A stretch of DNA of 61,073 nucleotides from Actinomycetes bacterium. GTDB lineage: Bacteria; Actinomycetota; Acidimicrobiia; Acidimicrobiales; Palsa-688. Position 1 is the stretch's first letter, and the number at the start of each line of letters is the position of its first letter. The position numbers and the translations under genes are program-made. Location: positions 1 through 61,073 of the forward strand of contig JAJZMF010000022.1 in assembly GCA_021850325.1 (NCBI GenBank), written 5' to 3'. Of the stretch, positions 43,543 through 51,752 are shown one piece after another. A model generated the notes under the pieces. The model saw nothing but the letters and a program-made list of their open reading frames with translations, was not told where the DNA came from and searched no databases.

Positions 43543-44522
43543 AGGCCGCCCGGCTCTACGGCGCAGGTGACCTGCGCGTCGGGACGGAGCCTGCTCCCGA
43601 GCCCGGGCCCGGGGAGCAGCTCGTACGGGTGAGCGCCGTCGGGATCTGCGGCTCGGACCTCCATTGGTTCAGCGAGGGGGCCATAGGTGCCACCGGCCTC
43701 AGCAAGCCCCTGGTGCTGGGGCACGAGATGGCCGGGGTGCTGCTGAGCGGCCCGCACGCAGGCGCGCCCGTGGCCATCGACCCGGCCGTGCCCTGCGAGC
43801 GCTGCGAGCGTTGCCGTGAGGGCAACCGTCACCTGTGCCCGGAGGTCGTCTTCGCCGGGCACGGCGCGACAGACGGTGGCCTGCGCGAGCAGATGGCTTG
43901 GCCGGATGCCCAACTGGTGGCCGTCCCCGAGGCCCTCACGCCCGCCGCGACAGCGATGCTGGAGCCCCTGGGCGTCGCCCTGCACGCCCTCGACCTCGGG
44001 TACCGGCACTTTGCCGAGACGGTCGCCATCGTGGGCTGCGGCCCCATCGGGCTCCTGCTCGTAGCTCTGGCGCGCGCCGCCGGGTCGTCCCGGGTGGTCG
44101 CCGTGGAGCCGCTCGCCCACCGACGGGAGGCAGCCGAGCACTTCGGTGCGGACGAGGTCCTGAGCCCGCAGGAGGCCATGGGCCGGGTGGAGGAGGTGGA
44201 CGTGGTCTACGAGGTGGCGGGCAACGACGCTGCCCTGGCCGAGGCCGTGCACCTCGTGCGGCCGGCGGGCCGCCTGGTCGTGGTGGGTATCCCCGACGAC
44301 GACACGAGCACGCTGCCTGCCTCGCAGGCGCGGCGCAAAGGCTTGAGCGTCTATGTGTCGCGGCGGATGAACGAGGCGTACCCGAGGGCGATCACCGTTG
44401 CCCGGCGGGGTGTGCTGGCCCTCGACGAGTTCGTCTCCCACACCTTCCCCATCGACAGGGCGGAGGAGGCCTTCGCCGTGGCGGTACGCCGGGAGGGCCT
44501 GAAGGTGGTCGTGACGATGTAG
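43539..44522 (+). CDS. Zinc-dependent medium-chain alcohol (polyol-type) dehydrogenase
   Basis: 327 residues. I start at GTG 43539, overlapping the araD stop (GTGA). Catalytic zinc ligands are Cys37 (GICGSD) and His62/Glu63 (GHE); the structural zinc site is Cys86, Cys89, Cys92 and Cys100. The NAD(P)-binding loop is GCGPIG near residue 158. Sequence resembles sorbitol/L-iditol dehydrogenases. In this operon it may oxidise a pentitol to L-ribulose, replacing AraA. That role is inference. Confidence 0.88.
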   Translation: MKAARLYGAGDLRVGTEPAPEPGPGEQLVRVSAVGICGSDLHWFSEGAIGATGLSKPLVLGHEMAGVLLSGPHAGAPVAIDPAVPCERCERCREGNRHLCPEVVFAGHGATDGGLREQMAWPDAQLVAVPEALTPAATAMLEPLGVALHALDLGYRHFAETVAIVGCGPIGLLLVALARAAGSSRVVAVEPLAHRREAAEHFGADEVLSPQEAMGRVEEVDVVYEVAGNDAALAEAVHLVRPAGRLVVVGIPDDDTSTLPASQARRKGLSVYVSRRMNEAYPRAITVARRGVLALDEFVSHTFPIDRAEEAFAVAVRREGLKVVVTM

Positions 44523-44547
44523 GCACAGGCCGGGGGTGCCCGGGCCG

Positions 44548-45828
44548 CTACGCGCCTTCTGCCGTTGCCACCGGGCCGACCGGGCCCTGCTCCGTCAGTT
44601 GCACAGGCCGCCTTGCCACCCGGTAGACGACCACGGCACCCAGCGCGGCGGCCAGCACGCATGACAGCGCGCCGGCACCCAGTCCGGCGCGCGCGCCTCC
44701 CTGGGCTATCACCCATCCCACCAGGGGGCCGCCGACCGGGGTGGAGCCCATGAAGGCGACGGCCCACAGGGCCATGACCCGGCCCCGCATGGACGGTGCT
44801 GCGGCAAGCTGGAGCGAGGAGTTCCCCGTGGCGAGGAACGAGACGCTCCCCCAGCCCACCAGGACCAGTGCGCCGTACTCGAGCAGGAGCGAGGGGGACA
44901 GGGCGGCGAGGGCGATGGTGGCCCCGAAGGCGGCGGCGGCCAGGGTCATCGGCCGCAGCCCGGTGCGCCCGCGGGTTGCTGTGAGCAGGCCACCGAGAAC
45001 GGCCCCGATCCCCATGGCGGCCGTCAGGAACCCGTAGGTCTCGGCTCCGCCGTGGAAGGTCCGCCCGGCGACGACCGGGAGGCTCACCTGGAACTCGTAG
45101 GCCACCGTGCCGACCAGGGCCATCATCAGCAAAGGCACGGCAAGCGCAGGGTCACGGGCCACGTAGCGGAGGCCTTCACGCAGCTGGCCGCCCGAGCGGG
45201 GTGCGGCCGGGCTCGGTTGAAGGGTGGCGACGTCCATGGAACGCAGTGAGTAGACCACGGCTACGAAGCTGGCCGCGTTGAGCAGGAAGCAGACGCCGAC
45301 GCCGGCCACGGCAATGACGAGGCCGGCCACGGCCGGCCCTACTGCCCGGGCTGCATTGACCATGGTCGAGTTGAGGCTCACGGCGTTGCGGACGTTCTTG
45401 GCGCCCACCATCTCCAGGACGAAGGCCTGCCGGGAGGGGTTCTCGAAAGCGTTGTTGAGGCCCAGTGCCAGGGCCAGGACGCACAGCTCCCAGAAGGTGA
45501 CGAGGTGCGCCACGGCCAGGATGCCCAGGACGAGGGCCTGCACGCCCATGAGCGCCTGCAGCACGACCATCAGGCGGCGTTTGTCGCCGCGGTCGGCGAT
45601 CACCCCGGCATAGGGGCCGAGCACGAGGACCGGCAGGGTCTGGACGGCGACCACGAGGCCCAGGTCGGTGGCCGAGCGGGTGAGGCTGAAGACCAACCAG
45701 GACTGGGCCACCGACTGCATCCAGGTGCCGACCAGCGATACCGACTGGCCGATGAAATAGCGGCGGAAGTTGGGCACCGCCAGCGCGGAGAAGGTGCGGC
45801 GGAGCTGGGAAGCCACGGCGAGGTTCAC
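44548..45828 (-). CDS. MFS exporter (DHA3/EntS-like)
   Basis: 426 residues, 12 predicted helices, with the N-terminal block PNFRRYFIGQSVSLVGTWMQ and AGVIADRGDKRRLM typical of the MFS_3 group. The GTG start overlaps the marR stop (GTGA on the minus strand), so it is the translationally coupled second gene of a MarR-controlled pair. Probably exports a toxic or signalling compound sensed by MarR; the substrate is not evident. Confidence 0.88.
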   Translation of the reverse strand: MNLAVASQLRRTFSALAVPNFRRYFIGQSVSLVGTWMQSVAQSWLVFSLTRSATDLGLVVAVQTLPVLVLGPYAGVIADRGDKRRLMVVLQALMGVQALVLGILAVAHLVTFWELCVLALALGLNNAFENPSRQAFVLEMVGAKNVRNAVSLNSTMVNAARAVGPAVAGLVIAVAGVGVCFLLNAASFVAVVYSLRSMDVATLQPSPAAPRSGGQLREGLRYVARDPALAVPLLMMALVGTVAYEFQVSLPVVAGRTFHGGAETYGFLTAAMGIGAVLGGLLTATRGRTGLRPMTLAAAAFGATIALAALSPSLLLEYGALVLVGWGSVSFLATGNSSLQLAAAPSMRGRVMALWAVAFMGSTPVGGPLVGWVIAQGGARAGLGAGALSCVLAAALGAVVVYRVARRPVQLTEQGPVGPVATAEGA

Positions 45829-46322
45829 CGGCCGGCCTCGTCAACAGGTGCGGGCTTGAGCCGCTCGGCCAATGTCTCCAGGACAGGCGTGGCTGCCGCC
45901 AGGGCGGCCAGCTCGGGTGGGGAGAGCTCCTCCAACAGGTGCGACAGGGCGTCGTCGCGCTCGGCCAGGACCTTGTCGACCAGTGCGCTGCCGGCCGGGG
46001 TGGCACTGAGCAGCCAGACACGGCGGTCCGTGGCCCCCGCGTGCCTCTCCAGGAGGCCGGAGCGCTCCAGGCGGGCCACCAGACGCGACAGCATGGTGGG
46101 GTTCAGGCCGCAGAAGGCGGCCATGTCCGACATGCTGGCCGGTCCCCGTCGCACTGCGACCAGGAGGACGTCGACCTCGGTGGTGGTCAGCCGGCCTGCG
46201 GCACCGGTGGGCCGCAGCCGTCGGGACACTCGTGCCAGGGCGATACGCAAGCGGGCCGGGTCCAGGCCGGACGGGGCCGAGAGCGGGCCGTCGGAGGCCT
46301 GCACCTGCGCTGTGCGTGCCAT
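45825..46322 (-). CDS. MarR-family transcriptional regulator
   Basis: 165 residues. Winged-helix block SMSDMAAFCGLNPTMLSRLVARLERSGLLER and wing DRRVWLLSATPAG are intact. ATG 46322 follows AGGAGG. A perfect 16-bp palindrome overlaps its extended -10 box, so autorepression of this regulator-exporter pair is very likely. Confidence 0.92.
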   Translation of the reverse strand: MARTAQVQASDGPLSAPSGLDPARLRIALARVSRRLRPTGAAGRLTTTEVDVLLVAVRRGPASMSDMAAFCGLNPTMLSRLVARLERSGLLERHAGATDRRVWLLSATPAGSALVDKVLAERDDALSHLLEELSPPELAALAAATPVLETLAERLKPAPVDEAGR

Positions 46323-46360
46323 GCCCCGTCGCCTCCTACCGCCGCCTGTCCTCTAACACT

Positions 46361-46381
46361 TGCTTGCCGGCAAGCATTCTA
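46361..46381 (-). promoter_or_regulatory. MarR operator palindrome plus extended -10 promoter
   Basis: TGCTTGCCGGCAAGCA (46361-46376) is a perfect 16-bp palindrome. On the minus strand it is immediately preceded by TGCTAGAAT, an extended -10 (TGn-TAGAAT, hexamer 46376-46381). Predicted transcription start falls inside the palindrome. TTGC...GCAA dyads are typical MarR targets. Confidence 0.75.
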
Positions 46382-46384
46382 GCA

Positions 46385-46405
46385 CCCGGGCGGCGCCCGC
46401 CCGGG
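46385..46405. repeat. 9-bp inverted repeat upstream of the marR promoter
   Basis: CCCGGGCGG/CCGCCCGGG with a 3-nt loop, directly upstream of the extended -10. It may be a second protein-binding dyad or a terminator for transcripts from either side. Confidence 0.4.
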
Positions 46406-46470
46406 AGCCTTGTTGCGGTGCCGGGGCACCTCCGGTCACAGCACGTGGTGGGCAGGACCGGGCCCCGGGT

Positions 46471-46491
46471 GGGAAGGCCCCAGGCCTTCCC
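46471..46491 (-). terminator. Hairpin after the NUDIX gene
   Basis: GGGAAGGCC/GGCCTTCCC, perfect 9-bp stem with 3-nt loop, 12 bp past the NUDIX stop on the minus strand. Confidence 0.6.
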
Positions 46492-46502
46492 GGAGGAAGG
46501 CC

Positions 46503-47072
46503 CTAGGTAACGGGGCCCTGACGCCTGGGGTCGCCGGCCAGGGGGGTGCGGGCGGGCCCCCCGGCCTGCATGGCGGCCTTCCACACCTCGAGCACCGGCA
46601 GCTCCTGGTCGGGGAAGGCCAGCTCGTGGGCCCCGGGCAGCTCGTCGGGCAGCGCCCAGCGGATCTCGCTCACCTCGCCCGGTTGCGGGCGGGGCTCGTC
46701 GGGCCCGGCCAGCTCGGCGAAGTAGTAGATGTTGAGCGTCGAGTCGGGGGGTGCCCCGTCACCCGGGCCGCTCCCGTAGGTGTCCATCCACATCCCGGCC
46801 AGGCCGGTGACGTCGACCCGGAGCCCGGTCTCCTCCTCCAGTTCGCGTACAGCGGTGAGCACCGGGTGCTCACCGGGGTCGCAGAAGCCTCCCGGGACGT
46901 CCCACAGTCCCTTCCACGGGTCGTGGGCACGGCGTACGAGCAGGAGCCGGCCCCGGTGGGTGACCAGGGCCCCGGCGCAGGGTTTGGGGTTGCGCCAGTG
47001 CTCGGCCCCACAGTTCGTGCAGGTCACGGGCGGTAGCTGGGGCAGGGCAGCAGCACAGGACGGGCAGAACAC
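46503..47072 (-). CDS. NUDIX hydrolase with N-terminal zinc ribbon
   Basis: 189 residues. Cys3, Cys6, Cys18 and Cys21 form a zinc ribbon as in NADH pyrophosphatase-like proteins. The Nudix box (residues 62-84: GFCDPGEHPVLTAVRELEEE then TGL) has every metal-binding residue. The GTG start (MFCPSC) gives the canonical ribbon. Substrate could be NAD(H), ADP-ribose or another nucleotide; the chain is shorter than NudC. It stands alone between two exporter units. Confidence 0.9.
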   Translation of the reverse strand: MFCPSCAAALPQLPPVTCTNCGAEHWRNPKPCAGALVTHRGRLLLVRRAHDPWKGLWDVPGGFCDPGEHPVLTAVRELEEETGLRVDVTGLAGMWMDTYGSGPGDGAPPDSTLNIYYFAELAGPDEPRPQPGEVSEIRWALPDELPGAHELAFPDQELPVLEVWKAAMQAGGPARTPLAGDPRRQGPVT

Positions 47073-47156
47073 CCCGGCATGCTAACCGGTGGCGCCGACG
47101 GCGCCCGACGGGCAACCTTGCCGGGTGGGACGAGCGCCCGCCTCTCGGCGCCGTCT

Positions 47157-48905
47157 TCAGGCTGCTTCGTGGTGGGTGGCGACCTGCGCCGTGGCCCGGG
47201 AGCGGCGCCCATCGGGAACGAAGAGGACCAGGGGCACCAGCGCAACGAGCAGGACGGCCATGAGCAGGAACGACCTGGTCAGGGACCCCGCCTCGTTGCC
47301 TGTGTGCACGGCGACCGAGGTGGCGATGGCGACCGCCACGATGGCCCCGCCCTGGCGGCCGGCCCCCCGTAGGCCGGTGATGGCGCCGACGTCGTCGGGG
47401 GCGAGCTCGATGGAGGCGTTGTTGGCAGCAGGTGCCGAGAGGCCGATGCCTAGCCCGGTGATCGTGGCGCCGATGGTGAGCCAGACGTAGGGGGTCCCCA
47501 CGAGGGGGTGCACCGACACCATCACCAGGCCGGCGGCGATCAGGGCGATCCCTCCCACGATGGGGACGCGGTAGCCGGTGCGGTGGATGAGCACCGAGGC
47601 CACCACGGCCAGGAGGATCTCGCCCACGGCGCGTGCCGTGAGCAACGTCCCCGACGCGAGCGGGCTCAGCCCGTAGCGGTCCTCGGCGAAGAGGGGCACC
47701 AGGGCACCGAAGCCGATCGCGCACGCACCCCACACGGTGTTGATGGCGTTGGTCGCCTGGAAGGCGCGGCCCTTCAGCAGGCGCAGAGGTACGACCGGGT
47801 TCTCGACCCGTGCCGCCCGGCGCAGGAACTGCCACCCGCACCCCAGCGCCAAAAGTGCGGGCAGGGAGACCTGTGGCGACAACAGGCCGGCGGAGCGGTT
47901 GCCCAGGTCGGTTATGGCCAGCATCAGGCCGAGGACGGCGCCCCCCATGAGCATGGCGCCCACGATGTCGGGCCGGCCCGGGCGCCGGGTGCTGTCGGGG
48001 AGAGCGCGCCACGCCAGGAGGGTGAAGGCCGTCCCGATGGGCACGTTGACCAGGAAGACGCCCCGCCACGACCAGGTGCTCAGGATCACGCCTCCGATGA
48101 TCGGCCCCACCAGGGCACCGAGCGGGAAGATGCTGGAGAACAGGCCCAACGCCTTCTGGCGGGACCGGGGCGGGAAGACCTCCATCACGATGCCACTGGC
48201 CGAGGGGAGGAAGGCGGCACCTCCGGCGGCCTGCAGGGCGCGCAGGCCGATGAGCAGGCCGATGTCGCTGACCATCCCGCAGAGAAGGGAACTGGCCGTG
48301 AAGAGCACGGCGGCACCTACGAACACCCTCTTGCGGCCCAGGTTGTCGGCCACCCGCCCCGCTATGGGCATGGCCACGACGAGGCCCAACTGGTAGGCGG
48401 TCATGGTCCAGCTGGTCCAGTTGAGGCCGGCGTGCAGGGCTCGGTTCAGGGTGGGGAGCCCGGTGGCGACGATGGTGCCGTCGAGGGAGGACATGAACAG
48501 CGCGATGGAGGCGATGGCGAACACCGCCCAAGGCCCGTGGAGGCCGCTGCCGGGCGCCGGGGCCTCGGCGCCGGCGGGCGCTGCGATCGGAGCGGGGGCC
48601 GGCCCGTCGGCTACGGGAAGACCGGTGGACCGGCCGGCAGGGCGTCCCCAGCGTACGGCGGGGACGCCGAAGGGAGAGGTGTGCGAGCCGGGGTAGTAAC
48701 TGCCCGGAGAGGTGTTGCGGCGCCTCCGGCGCTCCAGGCCAGGTGCTCGGCGGGCCAACAAACCGGGCCTGGCGTCCCGCTTCGGCGCAGGGAGGGCATC
48801 GGGCGCGGGCTCGGTCCTCTCGCTGTCACCTGCACCGCCGGGCACCCATTGGGAACGCAAAAAGAACTCCTGGTCGTCATGGCCCCTGAAGCCGGGGCCG
48901 GGCAC
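47157..48905 (-). CDS. MFS exporter, DHA2 (EmrB/QacA) family, 14 helices
   Basis: Up to 582 residues. The first transmembrane helix begins only near residue 123 (WAVFAIASIALFMSSLDGTIV), so about 120 residues of Pro/Arg/Ala-rich sequence would precede it. The start is uncertain: GTG 48905 is the longest, with a GTG about 19 codons later and TTGs further on. Motifs GRVADNLGRKRVF and WRGVFLVNVPIG are standard. Possible promoter upstream: TTGCTC-N18-TACCCT. Drug/metabolite exporter, substrate unknown. Confidence 0.85.
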   Translation of the reverse strand: MPGPGFRGHDDQEFFLRSQWVPGGAGDSERTEPAPDALPAPKRDARPGLLARRAPGLERRRRRNTSPGSYYPGSHTSPFGVPAVRWGRPAGRSTGLPVADGPAPAPIAAPAGAEAPAPGSGLHGPWAVFAIASIALFMSSLDGTIVATGLPTLNRALHAGLNWTSWTMTAYQLGLVVAMPIAGRVADNLGRKRVFVGAAVLFTASSLLCGMVSDIGLLIGLRALQAAGGAAFLPSASGIVMEVFPPRSRQKALGLFSSIFPLGALVGPIIGGVILSTWSWRGVFLVNVPIGTAFTLLAWRALPDSTRRPGRPDIVGAMLMGGAVLGLMLAITDLGNRSAGLLSPQVSLPALLALGCGWQFLRRAARVENPVVPLRLLKGRAFQATNAINTVWGACAIGFGALVPLFAEDRYGLSPLASGTLLTARAVGEILLAVVASVLIHRTGYRVPIVGGIALIAAGLVMVSVHPLVGTPYVWLTIGATITGLGIGLSAPAANNASIELAPDDVGAITGLRGAGRQGGAIVAVAIATSVAVHTGNEAGSLTRSFLLMAVLLVALVPLVLFVPDGRRSRATAQVATHHEAA

Positions 48906-48981
48906 CTGGCGGTGGCCTGAGGTACCGGTCTACGTCTGGGACCAGGGTAGACGACCCGTGGGTGGTTGAGCAATCGTTTTT

Positions 48982-50007
48982 TCAGACCTGGCGCTTCGCT
49001 GGCGGCGGTGCGGTGGAGCTACGCAGCACGAGGACGGGGGCCGGCTCGCGCACGACCACGTCTTGGGGAGGGCTCCCCGACAACTGGGCCAGCAGCGACT
49101 TCACGGCCTGGACCCCCACCTCGTAGTAGGGCATCTTGACCGTGGTGAGGGGCGGCCAGGTGTGCTCGGCCACCCATTCGTCGTGGTACGCGACCACAGA
49201 GATGTCGCCCGGTACGTCGAGGCCCAGCCGGCGCAGCGCGGTGAGCGCCCCGATGGCCCCGTTGACGTTGGCGACCACGAGGCCGGTCGGCCGGGGTTCG
49301 CTCGTCACCAGGCTCTCTGCTGCTGCCGCCGCGGCCTCGGGGGAGTAGCCGAGCCGGCGCACCCAGCACTCACGCCGGCGCAGGCCGGCCTCGTGCAGCG
49401 CCAGGGCGTAGCCCTGTTCCCTGCGGCGGGCGATGTCGCTGTGGGGCACACCACCGATGAGCGCGACCTTCGTGTGGCCCAGCGAGACCAGGTGCTCGGT
49501 CGCCAGCCGCGCCCCGGCCACGTCGTCCATCACCACCGACCCTCTGCGCCCGGGGGTGCGCGAGGTGACCAGGACGATGCGGGCATCGTTGGCCACCAGG
49601 CTCTCGAGGGCCTGGTCGCTGAGGTCGTCGGTCCTCTGGAGCAGGAAGCCGTCCACCCGCCCCTCTCCCACCAGCCGGCGGACGGTGTCGCTACCGGCCG
49701 TGATGGCGTTCGAGCGTCCGATGAGCAGGGTGTACTCCTCGGCTTCGGCGGCGGCGGTGGCCCCGCTCAGCAGGTCTGCGAAGAGGGGGCTGCTGACATC
49801 GGGGATGATGAGGGCCAGCGTCCGTGACCGGGCCAGCCGCAACGCACGACCGGCGTAGTTGGCCGTGTAGTTGAGGTCCCGGGCAGCTCTCAGGACCCGG
49901 TCGCGGGTGTCGGGACGGGTCCGGAGCTTGGGGTCCTCGTTGAGCACACGTGAAGCCACCGAAACGGACACGCCCGCCATGCGGGCGATCTGGCTGAGCG
50001 TGGCCAC
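48982..50007 (-). CDS. LacI-family transcriptional regulator (orphan)
   Basis: 341 residues. I start at GTG 50007, giving MATLSQIARMAGVSVSVASRVLNED, a normal LacI N-terminus, although the frame is open to 50487. Sensor domain blocks IIPDVSSPLFADLL, ARLATEHLVSLGH and YHDEWVAEHTWPPLTTV are typical. No sugar operon is adjacent, so its targets are elsewhere; the neighbouring DHA2 exporter is one candidate. Confidence 0.9.
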   Translation of the reverse strand: MATLSQIARMAGVSVSVASRVLNEDPKLRTRPDTRDRVLRAARDLNYTANYAGRALRLARSRTLALIIPDVSSPLFADLLSGATAAAEAEEYTLLIGRSNAITAGSDTVRRLVGEGRVDGFLLQRTDDLSDQALESLVANDARIVLVTSRTPGRRGSVVMDDVAGARLATEHLVSLGHTKVALIGGVPHSDIARRREQGYALALHEAGLRRRECWVRRLGYSPEAAAAAAESLVTSEPRPTGLVVANVNGAIGALTALRRLGLDVPGDISVVAYHDEWVAEHTWPPLTTVKMPYYEVGVQAVKSLLAQLSGSPPQDVVVREPAPVLVLRSSTAPPPAKRQV

Positions 50008-50084
50008 GGGCCCAATCGTAGGGGCGTTCCCGGCCCCGCCGGTAAGCCGGGACTGCCGGCCCCGGCCTACCCGGCGCCGGGGGG

Positions 50085-50441
50085 CTAGCTGGCTGCCCGA
50101 AGGCCGGTGGGGGCCGCCAGCGCCGCGAGGGCCTGTTCGACGTTGGCGACCACCGGTACCAGCCGGTCCAGGCCCACCAGGTCGAGCACCCGGTTGACCG
50201 AGGGACGGGGAGAGCACACCGCCACGGCCGAGCCGGTCTCCCGGGAGCGGCGGAGGGCTCCGATCAGGGCGCCGATGCCGCTCGAGTCGACGAAGGCCAC
50301 CCCGGAGAGGTCGAGCACCAGGCGCGGGACCGCCACCAGGTCGTCCAGCACCGCTCTCAGTTCGTCGACCGTGAGGAACTCCAGGTTGCCAACGACCTGG
50401 CAGATCGTGACGTGCCCAACGTTGCGCAGCACAGCTCTCAT
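50085..50441 (-). CDS. STAS-domain protein (anti-sigma-factor antagonist-like) 2
   Basis: 118 residues, one STAS domain. The phosphorylatable block FVDSSGIGALIGALRR is intact. ATG 50441 follows AAAGGGG. It lies downstream of a second STAS gene on the same strand. Anti-anti-sigma factors normally oppose an RsbW-type kinase, but none is in the window. Confidence 0.88.
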   Translation of the reverse strand: MRAVLRNVGHVTICQVVGNLEFLTVDELRAVLDDLVAVPRLVLDLSGVAFVDSSGIGALIGALRRSRETGSAVAVCSPRPSVNRVLDLVGLDRLVPVVANVEQALAALAAPTGLRAAS

Positions 50442-50544
50442 CACCGGCCCCTTTCCAGCCCTGTCGTCGAAGGCTCCCAGGTAGCATCGCCTCCCAACAT
50501 TGGCCGGGGCTCAGAACAAGCTGAGAGTTGCCTGATGCCCTCGC

Positions 50545-50889
50545 TCAGGCGGTCACGGGAGCGCTCAACAGCTCCTGGGCCGCACCCACGTCCTCGGCCA
50601 CCTGGACCACACGGGGCAGGCCGACCAGGTTGAGCACCCGGTAGACAGAGGGCCGGAGCCCGCAGACCACAGTCGACAGGCCCATCTCCCTCACCCGGCG
50701 GATGGCGCCTATGAGGGCGCCGATGCCGGCGGAGTCGATGAAGGTGGTCCCCGAGAGGTCGAAGACCACGTGCCGGTCCGCGGGGAGCTGGGCCACGGTG
50801 GAGCGGAAGAGCGACACCGTCATGTACTCGAGGTTGCCGTCGACGTGGCAGACGGTCACGGCGCCCTCTTGGTGCAGTTCAACGTCCAT
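50545..50889 (-). CDS. STAS-domain protein (anti-sigma-factor antagonist-like) 1
   Basis: 114 residues. Two ATGs lie six bases apart (50895 and 50889). AGGGAG abuts the first and lies seven bases before the second, so 50889 (MDVELHQEGAV) is the better start. The target serine is in FIDSAGIGALIGAIRR. It is divergent from the response regulator and resembles STAS protein 2 closely enough to be a tandem duplicate (both share the SGIGALIGA core and RPSV.RVL.LVGL). Confidence 0.88.
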   Translation of the reverse strand: MDVELHQEGAVTVCHVDGNLEYMTVSLFRSTVAQLPADRHVVFDLSGTTFIDSAGIGALIGAIRRVREMGLSTVVCGLRPSVYRVLNLVGLPRVVQVAEDVGAAQELLSAPVTA

Positions 50890-50956
50890 GGTCATGCTCC
50901 CTTCGTCGGCCCACAACCATGCTCCGCGATTTGGACCGGGATAGGCGCGAGGTTCG

Positions 50957-50972
50957 GTAACAGTTGTGTAAC
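50957..50972 (+). promoter_or_regulatory. GTAAC-N6-GTAAC box upstream of the response-regulator operon
   Basis: A direct repeat of GTAAC with an 11-bp period, in the divergent region between STAS 1 and the regulator. Thirteen bases (GTAACAGTTGTGT) are identical to the last pair of the array at 9238-9253. It fits autoregulation by the encoded OmpR-type regulator. Confidence 0.6.
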
Positions 50973-51068
50973 GGCTCGGGCAGCACGGGCGTCGGGGTGA
51001 CGTTGGGTGCCAAGATGGTGCCGCCGTTGCCCCGTGGTCGTGGGCCCCCGGGGAAGAGCGGGTGCGTA

Positions 51069-51752
51069 GTGCCAGTTCACATCCTGCTGATAGACGACGA
51101 CGCCAACATCCGGGCCTCACTGGGCATGGTGCTCCGCCAGGAGGGCTACACCGTTTCGGAGGCGGGCAGTGGCGAGGAGGCCCTGAACAGCTTCCACCTC
51201 CACCCCGCCGACGTGGTCCTGGTCGACCTGATGCTGCCCGGCGTGGACGGCTTCGAGGTCACCCGGCAGCTGCGGAGGTCGAGCGACGTGCCGGTGATCG
51301 TGGTGTCGGCCCGGACCGACACCCACGACATCGTGGCGGGCCTCGAAGCGGGGGCGGACGACTACCTCACCAAGCCGGTCATGGCCAAGGAGCTCTCAGC
51401 CCGCATCCGCGCCCTGATGCGCCGGGCCATGTCGACGTCCCGGGAAGGGCCGGTGATCTGCGTGGGAGACCTCGAGATCCGCCCGGACGCAGGGACGGTG
51501 CACCGGGGTGGGGTGGAACTGGCGCTGACCCGGACCGAGTTCCGCCTGCTCTGCGAACTGGCCAGCAGGCCCGGCTCCGTCATGGACCGGCCCCAGCTGC
51601 TCAACCGGGTGTGGGGCTACGACTACTTCGGCGACACCCGCCTCGTGGACGTGCACATCGGCCGGCTACGGGCCAAGGTCGAGCGGGACCCCTCCAGGCC
51701 GGAGGTGGTGGTCACGGTGCGGGGCCTCGGTTACAAGCTGCAGGGGCTGTGA
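51069..51752 (+). CDS. MtrA-like OmpR-family response regulator
   Basis: 227 residues from GTG 51069. Receiver domain with phospho-acceptor Asp53 (VDLMLPG), acidic pocket IDDD at 8-11 and conserved Lys in DDYLTKP. The C-terminal winged helix has LTRTEFRLLCELA and DTRLVDVHIGRLRAKVERDP, very close to MtrA. Overlaps the kinase gene by GTGA. With the downstream kinase and GerMN lipoprotein it mirrors mtrA-mtrB-lpqB. Predicted to bind the GTRAC boxes at 50957 and 9196. Confidence 0.9.
   Translation: MPVHILLIDDDANIRASLGMVLRQEGYTVSEAGSGEEALNSFHLHPADVVLVDLMLPGVDGFEVTRQLRRSSDVPVIVVSARTDTHDIVAGLEAGADDYLTKPVMAKELSARIRALMRRAMSTSREGPVICVGDLEIRPDAGTVHRGGVELALTRTEFRLLCELASRPGSVMDRPQLLNRVWGYDYFGDTRLVDVHIGRLRAKVERDPSRPEVVVTVRGLGYKLQGL

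Noticed and set aside
48960-48985. T-run near the orphan LacI stop as a terminator
   Set aside because: It reads as A-rich in the direction of LacI transcription and has no preceding stem.
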